Assembly: GCA_964016875.1 (NCBI GenBank) | Contig: OZ024729.1 | Location: forward strand, 25,316,494-25,380,493 | Direction: 5' to 3' | Length of the DNA: 64,000 nucleotides | DNA from: Fallopia convolvulus | Taxonomy: Eukaryota > Streptophyta > Magnoliopsida > Caryophyllales > Polygonaceae | Shown: positions 1 to 10,952 of the stretch, one piece after another | How positions within the stretch are numbered: position 1 is the stretch's first letter | Layout of the letters: every line of letters starts with the position of its first letter | Made by a program: the position numbers and the translations under genes | Notes under the pieces: generated by a model | The model's database searches: none | Told to the model about the DNA's origin: nothing | Seen by the model: only the letters and a program-made list of their open reading frames with translations

Positions 1-1085
1 TAGGCACACATATCACAAGGCAACGACCCTACACTCCATCTAGCGTAACCTAAGTACGACTAGAAATAACGTCATTAAATCTAGAACAATATAAATCCTA
101 GATTCATTTTATATCATACAAGAGTTCCCAACATAATCATAAAACAATTGAAAGCGCATGTAAGCACGTAACAAATATGTAACATGCTTGTTCAAAACAA
201 GTGATGCATAAATACGTTTCATGGAAATCGAACCCAAACCACTTGCCTGGAAATTGGCGTAGACGGGTTACAAACAAATTACTCGTGATTACCGACCTAT
301 ACTTGTTCCTGTTTTTCAATCAACCACAAATAAATTCTCGTCAATTTTTTTTGTTCATTCGACAACGTTGATTTTCAAGAACTCACAACGGATTTAAGTT
401 TATAAATATTATTATAAACTTTAGACATTATATTAATAATTTCCTTTTTATTAATATAATGAATCTAAGTTCTAAATTTTATAAAATCTTCATACTATTC
501 ACTTTAAACTTTTCCTTATAAAATATTAACCTCAATTATACATATCTTAATATTAATCCAAAATAATTTTTTTTATTACTTATAGATAGTCAAAACATTA
601 TTAATAATTATACTTAACTTCACCTATTCCAACTTTATATATAAAAATAAGAATTTCTTCTTCTTATTATTATAAATAATATTTCTCTTAGAATATCCAA
701 ACAACTTCGTACCCATGTTTAAATACCCATAAAAAAAACACTATCTCATTTTAACATTGAACTTCATAATTTTATTTAAAATACCCATTAGATTTAATTT
801 TAATAAAATAAATCACCAAAATATCATCTTAATAAAATATCCTATCTGAATCTTATTTTCATTTAAATAGAAATCAAAGAGATTTAATTTCAATAGAAAC
901 CTTGAACACAATTTTAATAACAACCCATTATTCAATTTTAATTAGGCAAAATATTTTATTTTATTTTTTTATTTACCGAAATCTGATATTAGTATTTTTT
1001 TTATTTTTCGAATCTATATTTTTTTTGAAATAAAAAAATAGAAAAAAAAACTCCCAATTCACCATATTCTTTGTTACGTAACCTA
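1..1085. other. AT-rich intergenic DNA, no gene
   Basis: Very AT-rich with long A/T runs and no ORF resembling a known family. The 14-mer CGTAACCTAAGTAC occurs at 44-57 and again at 1077-1090, on either side of the AT-rich block and just before the hAT insertion. Nothing else is supportable. Confidence 0.6.
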
Positions 1086-1093
1086 AGTACAGC

Positions 1094-2004
1094 CAGGGCC
1101 GGCCCATAAGGGAGGGCAGCATGGGCGCCCGCCCTGGGCCCAATTTTATAGGAGGCCCAATCCAAATGCATACCTACTAGTGTATCAATAATACAACAAA
1201 ATATTAAAATGGGCTCTAAAAAAACTAGAAAAAAGCGACATAAAAGAATATGTATCCATTTTTAGTATGTAGGGCTCATATGTCCATAACAATGTCTCTA
1301 GTCTCTACTCTCTACTAATCTATCATGCAAGTTCGTTGGTAAAAATGGACAAGACTATTTATTACTTACGCTTTCTTCTTTCAAAAAAATGTAGTCGTAC
1401 ATGTTGATTTAGATCCCTTTTATTCTAGAAGGATATAAATTGTTAGATATAATCATAATTAAATAATTGGTTTGAAAATAATAAAAGATACTTTAAATCA
1501 AATGGAATAATCTCTAATTAGAACCTAATATTGTTTTATTTATTTCATTTTTATAGGAGATTCAATGCTTGCATTTATATTTAATTTTAAGTAATATAAA
1601 TGTATTGTTTTAGGTTTGTTTTTTATGGGAAAGTTTTAACTAATAGGGGCCTTAATATGATTTCACCCGAGACTTCTAATAGGTCAAGACCCGCTGCAAA
1701 TATGACAATATTTGTCTTCTAGTTTTAGCTCTAATTTAAATTTGTTTTTTTATGATCACTATACAGATTAGTTCAATCACTTATTTGAGAATTGGTAAAA
1801 AGGAAGAGTTATTGTATAAATATATCACTGTATGGTTTGTCCGATTACCGTTTGTTTCGGCCTCTCAATCTACTAGACATATATATTTTGTACATCAAAT
1901 TCATTTCCTTATAAAAAATTGACATTGTATATATAAAAAAATCATAGTAAGGGCCCTCAATTTTTTTTCGCCCTAGGGCCTCTAAAATGTCAGGACCGGT
2001 CCTG
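1094..2004. mobile_element. Non-autonomous hAT-superfamily DNA transposon (911 bp)
   Basis: The left end CAGGGCCGGCCC and the reverse complement of the right end, CAGGACCGGTCC, match at 10 of 12 bases, the usual CAGGGCCGG-type terminus of plant hAT elements. The element is flanked by a perfect 8-bp duplication AGTACAGC (1086-1093 and 2005-2012), the hAT target-site length. Sub-terminal GGGCCC/GGGCGCCC words recur near both ends (1117-1150, 1950-1980). No transposase domain is present, so it must have been mobilised in trans. The right tip CAGGACCGGTCCTG is itself a 14-bp palindrome. Confidence 0.93.
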
Positions 2005-2012
2005 AGTACAGC

Positions 2013-3180
2013 AGCATCAACCTTACAGAGAACAAGGGTGGGGCAGAGGGACCTCGCGCGGCTTCCTCGGTGGACGGCGGACGACGAAGGCGACGGACCT
2101 GGGTGCACTGGAGGATCACGAGCAATATGGAAGTGGTGGCGAGCCCTTGGGTGGTCGGACGAGTGCGAACGAGCAGTTTAACCGAGCGCTGCTCTGTTTT
2201 TCCGACGAGGGCATGAACTCGATTTCGACCACAAAATCGATCGATTCGAGGAGTTTTTTCGAGATATTATGGAATGTAATGTGTGTTTCTGGTCCTTCAG
2301 ATCGACATCCCCAATTTATAGACCCCAAATCGACGCTTAGAATGTCCCAAACCGTTTCCTCCTTAAACACTCCATGATGAATGGTTTCCTTTGGTTTAAT
2401 TTGCCCATTACTCACAATTACTGGCTAATTCAATGCGCCGACCATTCAATTACCTCCTCTTTAATTCTCCTTATCCATACACGTTGACAATTCTATCCAA
2501 TTCGAGCATTGAAAGCCGAATTCAACCAATTCTGCCATTGTAGAGCTTCGAACAAGGTCAGAAATTAAGCCCCAAAAATTCGTATTGTTTGCAACAATTG
2601 ATTGAGGGTTTTGATAGAGCATGTCATGGGCTTTCCGAAACATCTTTCGGATAGAAAATTCGTTAAGAAACGAGTTATGACCATTTGAAAATCGTGACTC
2701 AAGGTTGAAGATGAAGAAAGTCGGGATTAATTTCTTTTGTCCAAATTACGCAAACAACCCCTCTAGTTTTACAAAAGTGACAAAAATGCCCCTTTCACCT
2801 TGACTTGTGGACTACCACTAACTCAATTAAATTTCATATGAACTTTCAATAATTTATTTAATAAAAACTTTTTCCTTAAAAAACATTTATATAAGTTTTA
2901 GAAATATTATTACAACACTTCTTATGTTTTGTTACTTATAATTATTCTTTTATAATTTTAACTAATAAATAAGACACATATTATTAATGGTTATATTTTA
3001 TCATATTATAATAATCATAAAACCATACTTATGGTTCATAATTAATATTTATAATATGAGGGATAATTTTTATAACCTTTAAATATGGTCTTAAACTTAT
3101 AACCAACCTATAACATTTATAATGTTTTAACATTATAACTTCATGAAATAAAATGTGTAAATATTTTATTATTTTAAAGG
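2013..3180. other. Unassigned repeat-like DNA
   Basis: GC-richer to about 2190, then ordinary, then AT-rich from about 2820. The ORFs at 2116-2415 (-) and 2461-2643 (-) look like no known protein. On the minus strand the text resembles LTR or retrotransposon UTR sequence, but I found no termini or duplication. No gene is called. Confidence 0.4.
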
Positions 3181-3199
3181 AAAATGTAATATTATATTT

Positions 3200-3640
3200 T
3201 TACCCTTTATGAAAAAGAGGGATATTACAACAATGATGCATGAGGTTGTCCCTGATTTGGATATTCCTTGTACTACAGGAGTTGACACTGGTCTGAGCTG
3301 GCAGGATGATATGATGCGCCAGATGAACAGGCTTTTAGTTCGACAGGATGAGATGTTCACTCAGCAGTCTGCTTTGTCTACTTCTATTGATCGGATCCAC
3401 CAGTTCCACCAGGATCAGTCTTAGTTTTTTCAACAGCAAACTAGCTACTTTCAGCAGCAGGGCCAGTTTTTCCAAGGCATGTGGCCCACGTACCCTTCAT
3501 ATCCTGACTAGCCATAGTATCCACCACCACCACCACCTTCTGATCAGTAGTGGTATTTTTCTCTACTCCCCCTTTATTTTATTTTGTCTTTACTACATTG
3601 AGGACAATGTGTTCTCTATGTGTGGGGGAGTTGAAATTAT
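3200..3640 (+). pseudogene. 3' end of a Ty3/gypsy element (ORF tail and polypurine-like box)
   Basis: The reading frame from 3209 gives an acidic then Gln/Pro-rich tail with repeated QQ-F-QQ, FFQ and a run of prolines, broken by stop codons at 3422, about 3509 and beyond. It is followed by TTGAGGACAATGTG and then GTGTGGGGGAG (3598-3630). A Gln/Phe/Pro-rich tail followed by 'attgaggacaatg...gggggag' is typical of the 3' end of Athila-type gypsy elements in plants, where the purine box primes plus-strand synthesis. Only this tail survives; no gag-pol is attached. Confidence 0.6.
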
Positions 3641-3645
3641 ATTAC

Positions 3646-4138
3646 TGTTAGGCCCAAAACCTAATTGGCCCGTTTAATGGTATAAGCCCAAGAGCAAGCG
3701 AGAAACCACGGGAGAACGTGAAAACAGAAGTCTTTAGGAGCGAGAAGAAGTCAGCGGTCATCGAGATGAAGGAAGAAAGCTACAGTCACGAGAAAAAGAT
3801 GCGCATCCAGAGGATGATTGTTCGTGGCGGTTATCTCTTCCGATAAACCCAGATAGTGGCGAGGCGGTTGAGAATACATCTTGATAGCCCAAAGATCGTG
3901 GGAAAAGGGGGGATAACGGTTAGCTCAAACGAGAATATAGGGGGGAAAGGGTAGAAAAACCAGACTATTCTATTGTACACGAGGATTAACTACAAGGGAA
4001 TCATAAAAAGAGAGCTTTTGTATTCATATTTCTGTACTTCAATTATTTCCTGAGTTTCACCTTGTTTTCGACTCGATCGTGCCCCAATCTAGGGCAAGAG
4101 TTTGATTGTCAAACTTTTGTCCAAAACAATTACTATTG
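3646..4138 (+). repeat. Possible LTR remnant downstream of the gypsy tail
   Basis: Begins TGTTAGGCCC soon after the purine box and reads like plant LTR U3-R-U5 sequence: no ORF, AAAAAGAGAGCTTTTGTATTC near 4013, then a T-rich tail. I could not identify a second copy, a CA terminus with duplication, or a primer-binding site, so this is a position-based inference. Confidence 0.35.
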
Positions 4139-4241
4139 ATGTGCTATAAAAAAAGCCATAAAAATTGTAAAAAGGCAAAAGTTAGTTAGATTCTATTATC
4201 TAAGAACTCTTGTAGAAGCTTGTGCTGTTGCAAATGATTAT

Positions 4242-5305
4242 GTGAGGCTAGTGACATGCAAGATAACACATGAAATAGAGGGATATGAAGCTGTAATGAG
4301 AAGACAATTAAAACCCCAGACTACAGGGGAGAAGAACCCCAAGCAAAGAGGTGACTTGGTAATGAGTCTTGCCATAAATAAACTAAGGTTGGTGCACTAC
4401 TGCTTAACTGAACATATGTGTATGTTGTTATATGGCCAAGACATTATCGTTTTTTGTTCTTGTAACTGGGAAGTGGAAGATGGTGAATATGATAAAAAGG
4501 GAATATTAAGAAGGATCAATAATACACATAAGACCTATATGTTGCATAGTATTAAGAATACTTATTCAAGGATGATTATACTTCCCCTAGTTGGGCAATT
4601 AGTCTGAGGAGCCATAGAAATTGGAATATTAGTAAAGAGGCACAAGTAATACACCTCCATGAATCTAGTCTAGGTAATTATAAAATCTGGATACTTGGGA
4701 AGAAAAAGAGATCTTTGATCATTCAGTCTATTTGTAGGAAGATTGTTCCCCTTACTACTAGATACATGGTTGGGCCTAAATACTATTATGGTGTAGCTCG
4801 TTGTAACCTCATTATTGCAGAAATCATGAAGAAATTAGATCCACTACTTGAGTGTGGATGGTGGAAGGAGCACAGAAAAAGCAAGACATTTATGGTACAA
4901 GGGAAGTACATATTATGGAAACAAAGAAATGAAGCCCTTAAATTCGTTATATTGAGGGGTTCTCCTGAAGTCCATGGTTGCAAGTGTCTCTGGACATCTT
5001 TACACTATTTAAATAAACTTGTAAAAACTTGCATTCATCATGTATTGGGTACTAGTCTGCTTTTGTTGTGTGGGAGCAACAGTTGGCCTATTGAAAACTT
5101 GGATTGTAACCGAACTTTGACTAATTTTGACTGTATGAACAAAATTAGAAAGATTAGCTCTCATCATGTTAATGGTGCGCAGGTTTTTAGAATGGTCCCT
5201 CATTGTTGGCTGTATAGCTTTGTACAATTCAGAGGTTGGGTTGAATTTCTTATGATTGGAAAACAATGTCTACAAGATCACCATCAAAGTCGATCGTTTT
5301 TCTAG
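4242..5305 (+). pseudogene. Putative LINE ORF1 remnant
   Basis: Two open stretches, 4242-4607 (121 aa) and 4715-5305 (196 aa), lie upstream of the LINE endonuclease where ORF1, the nucleic-acid-binding protein, is expected. The second is basic and aromatic-rich (WWKEH, WKQRNEALKF). I recognise no DUF4283 or CCHC knuckle with confidence, so the assignment rests on position. It could instead be an unrelated insertion between the gypsy fragment and the LINE. Confidence 0.35.
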
Positions 5306-5459
5306 TCCAGGGCACCTCCTTTGCAGAGAAGTGGTGATCATATTAAACCATTAAGGAGAAGCAGAAAGATGGAACAAAATATGAGTGTAATAAACAACGT
5401 CTCTACTAATATTAAAACAAGTACAAGTAGTGGGAGTTGGAAATATAAAATATGTTATC

Positions 5460-6195
5460 ATGAAGATAGGATTTTGGAATAGTAGGGGAATTGGGAGAAA
5501 GTCTTTTTTGGCCCGAACTAGATTCTTTTTGTAAAATTCAAAAGATACAAATTATGGCAATTGGAGAAACAAAAACTGACACTTTACCTAGCGATCAGAT
5601 TTGGCGGCGAGCTGGATTCGATAATGTTTTGCGGTCTCCTACTAATGGTCGGGCTGGAGGGTTAGGAGTTTTTTGGAAAGCTCATCAACTCATCAATGAA
5701 GAAATCACAGTGCTAGTCCAAGTGCCAAGGTACATCATCCTTAAGTATGTTCATGTTATCACCAAAAATACACTTGCTATTTATTTCGTCTATACTCCAC
5801 CCAATGCGGGGGATAAGGACACCTTTTGGAATGAACTAACTGAAATTTTACAAAATACAAACCTACCAATTCTAATAATAGGAGATCTAAACGAAATCCA
5901 GGAACCTAATGAAAAAAGAGGAGGAGCTCAACCAGAGTTACATAGATTTGAAAGACTAATAAACTTCAAAAATGATTGCCTCCTTGAAGATATTTCGACC
6001 ACTGGAAATACCTTTACATGGAGAAAGAATAAAACAGAAATTGATAACATTTATGAAAAATTAGACAGAGTATTGGTTAGTAACAATATCATCCAATGGT
6101 TCCCATACATAAGTACAAGAAACCATGCCTTTACAAGCTCCGATCACTGCAAAATATCGGTAGAGTTAAGCAATGATGAGAGCACAACCCTTTAA
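5460..6195 (+). pseudogene. LINE endonuclease domain (APE-type)
   Basis: The natural start is ATG at 5460 (MKIGFWNSRGIGRKSF), matching the 'FWNCRGIG' opening of plant LINE ORF2. That frame stops after about 24 codons; the domain resumes one frame over from 5491 as far as 6195. Visible motifs are IMAIGETKTD (catalytic Glu), YTPPNAGDKDTFW, IIGDLNEI (GDxN box), LLEDISTTGNTFTWRKN, LDRVLVSN and the terminal SDHCKI (catalytic Asp-His). The enzyme nicks target DNA for target-primed reverse transcription. The frame break lies in a T-rich run near 5500. Confidence 0.88.
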
Positions 6196-7979
6196 ACTAG
6201 AAAAAATGTGGATGTATAGGAAAGATTTTCAAAATGTAGTGAAGCAAGCCTGGAGGGTTCAATTTCAGGGATCTAACATGTTCCAGTTAGTGAAAAAAAA
6301 ACAATTATTTAAACAACATGCAAAACGATGGAATAAGCATACATTAGGAAACATATTTGAACAATTAAAAGATCTTGAAGAGCAATTTCTTAAACTCCAA
6401 AAAAATATATCAATCTCACCTCAACCAAACATGATACAAAAACAACTGCGTTTAATGAAAAAGAAAGAATGTATATTGAACTTCCATAAAACATATTGGA
6501 GACAAAGGGCAAAAACGAAACATATTAAGCTATCTGATGCGAACTCAGGATACTTTCATAAGGTTGCTAGTGGAAGACGAAATCGAAAAATGTTAAAAGA
6601 AATTAGAACAATTGATGGTACACAAATTATAGGGATAGAAAACATTCGCGAGGAAATAAGAAAAGATTTCAAGAAGCGATACACAAAAGAACCAACAAAT
6701 CTAAGGAATGCAAGTGACTATATGAACCTAATTACTAGAGAAGTAACAAACGAAGATAACACGATGCTAATAAAGCCAGTTACGAATGAAGAAATCAAAA
6801 GTACGGTAATGAGCCTTGGATTGGAAAAATCTCCTGGTCCTGATGCGATCACGTCAGAGTTTTATAAATGATACTGGGATATTGTAGGTCCAACGGTAAC
6901 CAAAGCGGTGAAAGGCTTCTTTTATTCGGGTAAAATACCAAGACAAATCAACCATACGTTCATAACCCTTATGCCGAAAATTGAGAATCCAATCTCCACA
7001 AATCATTATAGACCAGTTAGTCTATGCTCCACAATATACAAAATCATATCGAAAATCATAATGGAACGACTAAAGAAAGTAATAAGTAAAATCACGCATC
7101 CGCTTCAAGGAGCCTTTGTTGCGAACCGAGCCATCCAAGATAATATTCTAATTGCCCACGAGATATTACACTCTTTTAGAAACAGTAATGCTAAAGATGG
7201 ATGGGTTGCAATCAAATTGCATATGGAGAAAGCATACGACAGAGTTGATTGGGATTACCTCCTTGATGTTCTAAAGAAGTTTGGATTTGATAGGAAATTT
7301 GTAGGTTGGATTCGAGAATGCATATGCTTTGTATCACTATCAGTCCTTCTTAAAAATGGCCCCACGGAACCATTCAAGCCTGAGAGAGGCCTTATGACAG
7401 GGAGATCCATTATCACCATTCCTCTTTGTCCTCGCACCAGAAATCCTGGCACGAAAACTTCAGTTGACAAGTGAAACAGATAGAAAATCGATTGGTTTCC
7501 CCATTTCTCATGGTGGAACTAGAATACCCTTTCTCGCCTTTGTTGATGACATCATAATCTTTGTTAAAGCAACGCAGGGATCATGCACTAAGGTGAAAAA
7601 CATAATTGACGAATTTTGTAGGATTTCAGGTCAAAATGTAAACTACACCAAGTCTGCATTCCAAGCTTCTAAAAACATGAATGCTCAGCAAAGAAACATA
7701 GTCCATTAAACGCTCGGAATTCCAACAATGACAAACATTGAAAAATATCTAGGATGCCCAATGATTAATGGTAAAGTTAACAGAGACACCTTCAAGGTGT
7801 CTGTAGGCAAGGCACAAAAACAGCTCACTAAATGGAAAGCCAACTCGCTTTCTCAAGAAGGGAGAACAACACTAATCCGAGCTAACCTTGCAACGAACCC
7901 TAACTATGTGATTCAAAGCTTCATGCTCCCTAACTCCATAAATGCTAAAATGGATATAATTAATAGGGTATTTTTCTGA
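6173..7979 (+). pseudogene. LINE reverse transcriptase domain
   Basis: Continues from the endonuclease in overlapping frames. Motifs in order: LEKSPGPDAITSEFYK, then a TGA at 6869 in place of the usual Trp; FITLMPKIENP; HYRPVSLCSTIYKIISK; QGAFVANRAIQDNILIAHE; IKLHMEKAYDRVDW; a frame shift near 7393 inside the GDPLSPFLF motif; FLAFVDDIIIF; YLGCPMINGK and WKANSLSQEGRTTLI. The second palm aspartates are present as FVDD, but the first catalytic Asp of motif A (normally KLDM) is His. A stop at 7707 precedes the thumb region. The copy is inactive. Confidence 0.92.
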
Positions 7980-9088
7980 ATAAAGATAGACAATACAAAC
8001 CACTTGTGGGATGAGACAAACTATTCAAACCTAAGAATATAGGTCACCTTGGAATAAGGAAGACAAAACATATAAACAAAGTGCTACAAATGAAACTGTT
8101 ATGGAAAATTCTTGCAGAACCAAATAATATTTGGGTGAGGATAGTTACGGAAAAATACCTTAAGAATGATAGTCTCTTTACATACAAGTCAAAATAGAAC
8201 ACTTCCTGGCAATGGAAAAAGCTCATTTACCTTAGGGAAGAATTCTATAAGGGACTAATATGGCAAATAGGGGACATAAAAACAATTAACTTCTGGAATG
8301 ACAAATGGAACCTTATAGGTCCCTTGCACCTCCATGCCAAGAACCCTTTAACGATTGATAAAACGAAAAAAATTGCATAGTGGATTTCACATGACAAAAC
8401 ATGGAAAATAGACCAATTAAGACAAGTTCTTCCGGAGGAGATAGTTGACCAAATTCAAACAGTTCCGATCCTAGACAACTACATACAAGATCGACTCTAT
8501 TGGGCGCCCAACAAAAATGGGTGGTTCTCCACTGCTTCGGCTGTTGATCTGATCACTAACATAGAAGGACAAACTCCAAGCCTTAATAATTGGATATGGA
8601 AACTTGACGTACATCCAAAAGTAAAAATTTTTTTATGGAAAATTAATAACAATGACCTCCCCACAAAAACATGACTACGAGAGAAACAGGTCGTTACACC
8701 AGGAGGATGCATTTTGTGTGATTGTACAACCAAAGACACAAATCATATCCACGTTATATGCCCGTACATGATACATATAGCAAATAAAATAAATCCAAGC
8801 ATTGCTCAAATAATTAGGGAAGTTGATCCTTACATTAAATCACCACGCGAAATTCTTAATGAAATTAAACAATTACTAGGGAAACAGGAGATCACGGAAC
8901 TAGTAGTTATCTGTTGGAGTGTTTGGCATCAACGAAATAAATTAACTTTCCAACAAGATCATTGCAATGGGATTCCTGACCTGACAAGCTATATACGAAA
9001 CCAAATTAAAAACTGGGAAAGGGCAAAACAGTGGACGGAAGATGAGGAAATCAATAGAGTGAACAAAACCAGTAAAACGAACCAATGA
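7980..9088 (+). pseudogene. LINE connecting region and zinc-finger (zf-RVT) segment
   Basis: A decayed frame with several stops reads NFWNDKWN, then DRLYWAPNKNGWFSTASA, WIWKLDVHPKVKIFLWKINNN and GGCILCDCTTKDTNHIHVICPY. The WxL...PKVKxFxWK motif followed by C-x2-C...H...C is the zf-RVT domain found between reverse transcriptase and RNase H in plant LINEs. Open stretches are short; 8714-9088 is the longest. Confidence 0.8.
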
Positions 9089-9130
9089 AACGTAAGAAGG
9101 AAGAAATGAAAAAAGCCCAAACAAGACCAA

Positions 9131-9538
9131 GTGAAAATCAATTTTGATGCATCTAGACTTCCTAATAGCCAAGCAATGGGAGGAATTGTAATTAGAAATC
9201 ACCTGGGCCAAATAATTGACTTCAAAACGTGTAACTTTCGAAAGGCGGAAGCCCTAGTCTTTCGAGAGGCTATTCGGGAAGTCAAAAACAGAAACCTTAG
9301 GAAGGTTGAAATTGAAAGAGACAATCTCCAGGTGATTAATGAGGTTAAAGGGATAATTAAGTTTCCTTGGGAGATTGAACTAATAATCTCCGATATCCTT
9401 GTCTCCATTGCAGGAGCCCACGATATAGTAATCAATCACATTCCTAGGGAGTGTAATGCTGTGACTGATAAAATTGCTAATTGGGCCATAGTCTCCCAGT
9501 CCAGTCCGTCAAGACTCATTCAGAACTTAATGTACTAA
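9131..9538 (+). pseudogene. LINE C-terminal RNase H (RVT_3 type)
   Basis: 135 codons beginning KINFDASRLPNSQAMGGIVIRNHLG, with the KxNxDAS strand and GGIVIRN typical of the RNase H domain at the C terminus of many plant LINE ORF2 proteins. Later motifs are AEALVFREAI (catalytic Glu), VEIERDNLQVI (Asp in the ERD position) and INHIPRECNAVTDKIANWA. The domain would remove RNA from the RNA-DNA hybrid. It is in a different frame from the preceding zinc-finger segment. Confidence 0.88.
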
Positions 9539-10498
9539 TTACATATAAGTTGAAGCTTTGTATAAAGGGTAGAGTTTGGGTGTCCATCAGTGGAGAAGAA
9601 CGGAAGAAAAATACTACATAGAAGTTGCAAGATACAAATTATAGAAGAACAGTGACCAAGTGATGGTGAACCAGTTGTGGAAATTGCTCAACAAGTTCTA
9701 CGTGTTCTTCCAAGATTATGTTTCATCAAGTGGTAAAACTCTCCTCTCCTTAAGTTTTTTATGTACTAATTACTTTTGTGTTGTATACTCGTTCAAAAAC
9801 AAAATGAAACATACTCTAAAGGCATGTTCTTCGATCAAAATCGGTCGGTTCGATGCACCCTCTAAGGCTTGTGATCGGAGTGTTTCGATATCATCCCGAG
9901 ATCCTGTTTCATGACTACCATCGAAGCCTACCAAAGATGATTAGAGGTCATTCGTGTGAGGAGAAACCTTCTGTTTCGAGCCTCATACGGACAATTGTCT
10001 ACATCACGGTTAGAACAAGTGCTCGTTCCATCACTGAGACAAACCGCTTGGCACCGAGACGGACATTACGACTGTTTTGGAAGACTATAGATAGCCCGAA
10101 CGGAGGTGATTGGAACGTGGTCATCCGTTTTGTGGAGAAACATTCCGTTTCGAGCCTCTTACGGGTGACCGCGTTTATAACACGCCTACAATGATGGGCC
10201 ATGGTTAACCGGGTTGGATCGCGTTGCACCTAGATGGAAGCCACATTTGGTTTGGGTGACTACGGATGGCCCGAAACGGAGTGTTTCGCCAATCCAAGGT
10301 CAAAGTTGATGATGTTGGTGCCCAAGTTTCGTGCGTTCTTTAGAAGATTCATGGGAAAAAATGGAGCCTATGGTGTAATGAGTTCATGGGAGTGCAAAGC
10401 AAAGTGACAAAAAATTACCTACTGTTACAAAATAAAGGCAGCAGACATGTCCCCACATGATAAATTACAAGAAGAATCTCTTTCAAGAATGAAGCCAC

Positions 10499-10552
10499 AT
10501 TAAAAAGAACATATAGTCTTTACTATAGTAAAGACTATATGTACTTTTTAAT
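10499..10552. repeat. 54-bp near-perfect palindrome in the left Tat LTR
   Basis: Arms of 27 bp run ATTAAAAAG-A-ACATATAG... and back to ...CTATATGT-A-CTTTTTAAT with a single mismatch around the centre CTATAG. The right LTR has only one arm here (33613-33640) followed by different sequence, so the palindrome arose in, or was retained by, only one LTR. Confidence 0.9.
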
Positions 10553-10952
10553 AAAAGTATGCCTACTGATGCCATTCAAGAAGTACGAATGTTCACATGG
10601 AATAGAAAGGAGGCCAACTCACCATGAATCTAGTATGGCCGTATGGGCAACGTACAAGGAATAAGAAGTCTAGCACTTCAGTCTGTCAAAAGCAAAAGAA
10701 GAGAACAGAAGTCAAGTCTTTACTTTAGCATGTCTAAAATGGGTTATTTTAAAAAGTAGAATAGATTGCTCATATATTCAATGGATTATGCATGGTCTAT
10801 AATACCAATACTAGTAGTAGATGCAAACTACTGCTACAAATACAACAATTTATGGGCTTGAGATGGTTTACAAAAGAGAGTTCGATCAATTGCAAAGGAA
10901 GTATATATATCATATGTATATACATGAAGATTGAAATTGATGGACATATACA

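Larger units (their letters stand above)
4140..9545 (+). mobile_element. Decayed L1-type LINE (non-LTR retrotransposon)
   Basis: Order on the plus strand: ORF1 remnant, apurinic-type endonuclease, reverse transcriptase, zinc-finger region and C-terminal RNase H, the arrangement of plant L1-like LINEs. Coding is interrupted throughout. The 3' end runs directly into the Tat LTR at 9551 without a poly-A tail or target duplication, so it was truncated there. The 5' boundary is approximate. Confidence 0.9.

Noticed and set aside
1845..2108. ORF within the hAT element as a transposase piece
   Set aside because: It crosses the element border at 2004 and has no hAT motif; the element is too short to hold a transposase.
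4242..5305. Host gene upstream of the LINE
   Set aside because: No recognisable domain, and the position directly before the endonuclease fits LINE ORF1 better; kept only as a low-confidence remnant.
9853..10229. ORFs in the first part of the Tat LTR
   Set aside because: The same region in the sister LTR (33000-33400) does not keep these frames, and no domain is visible.
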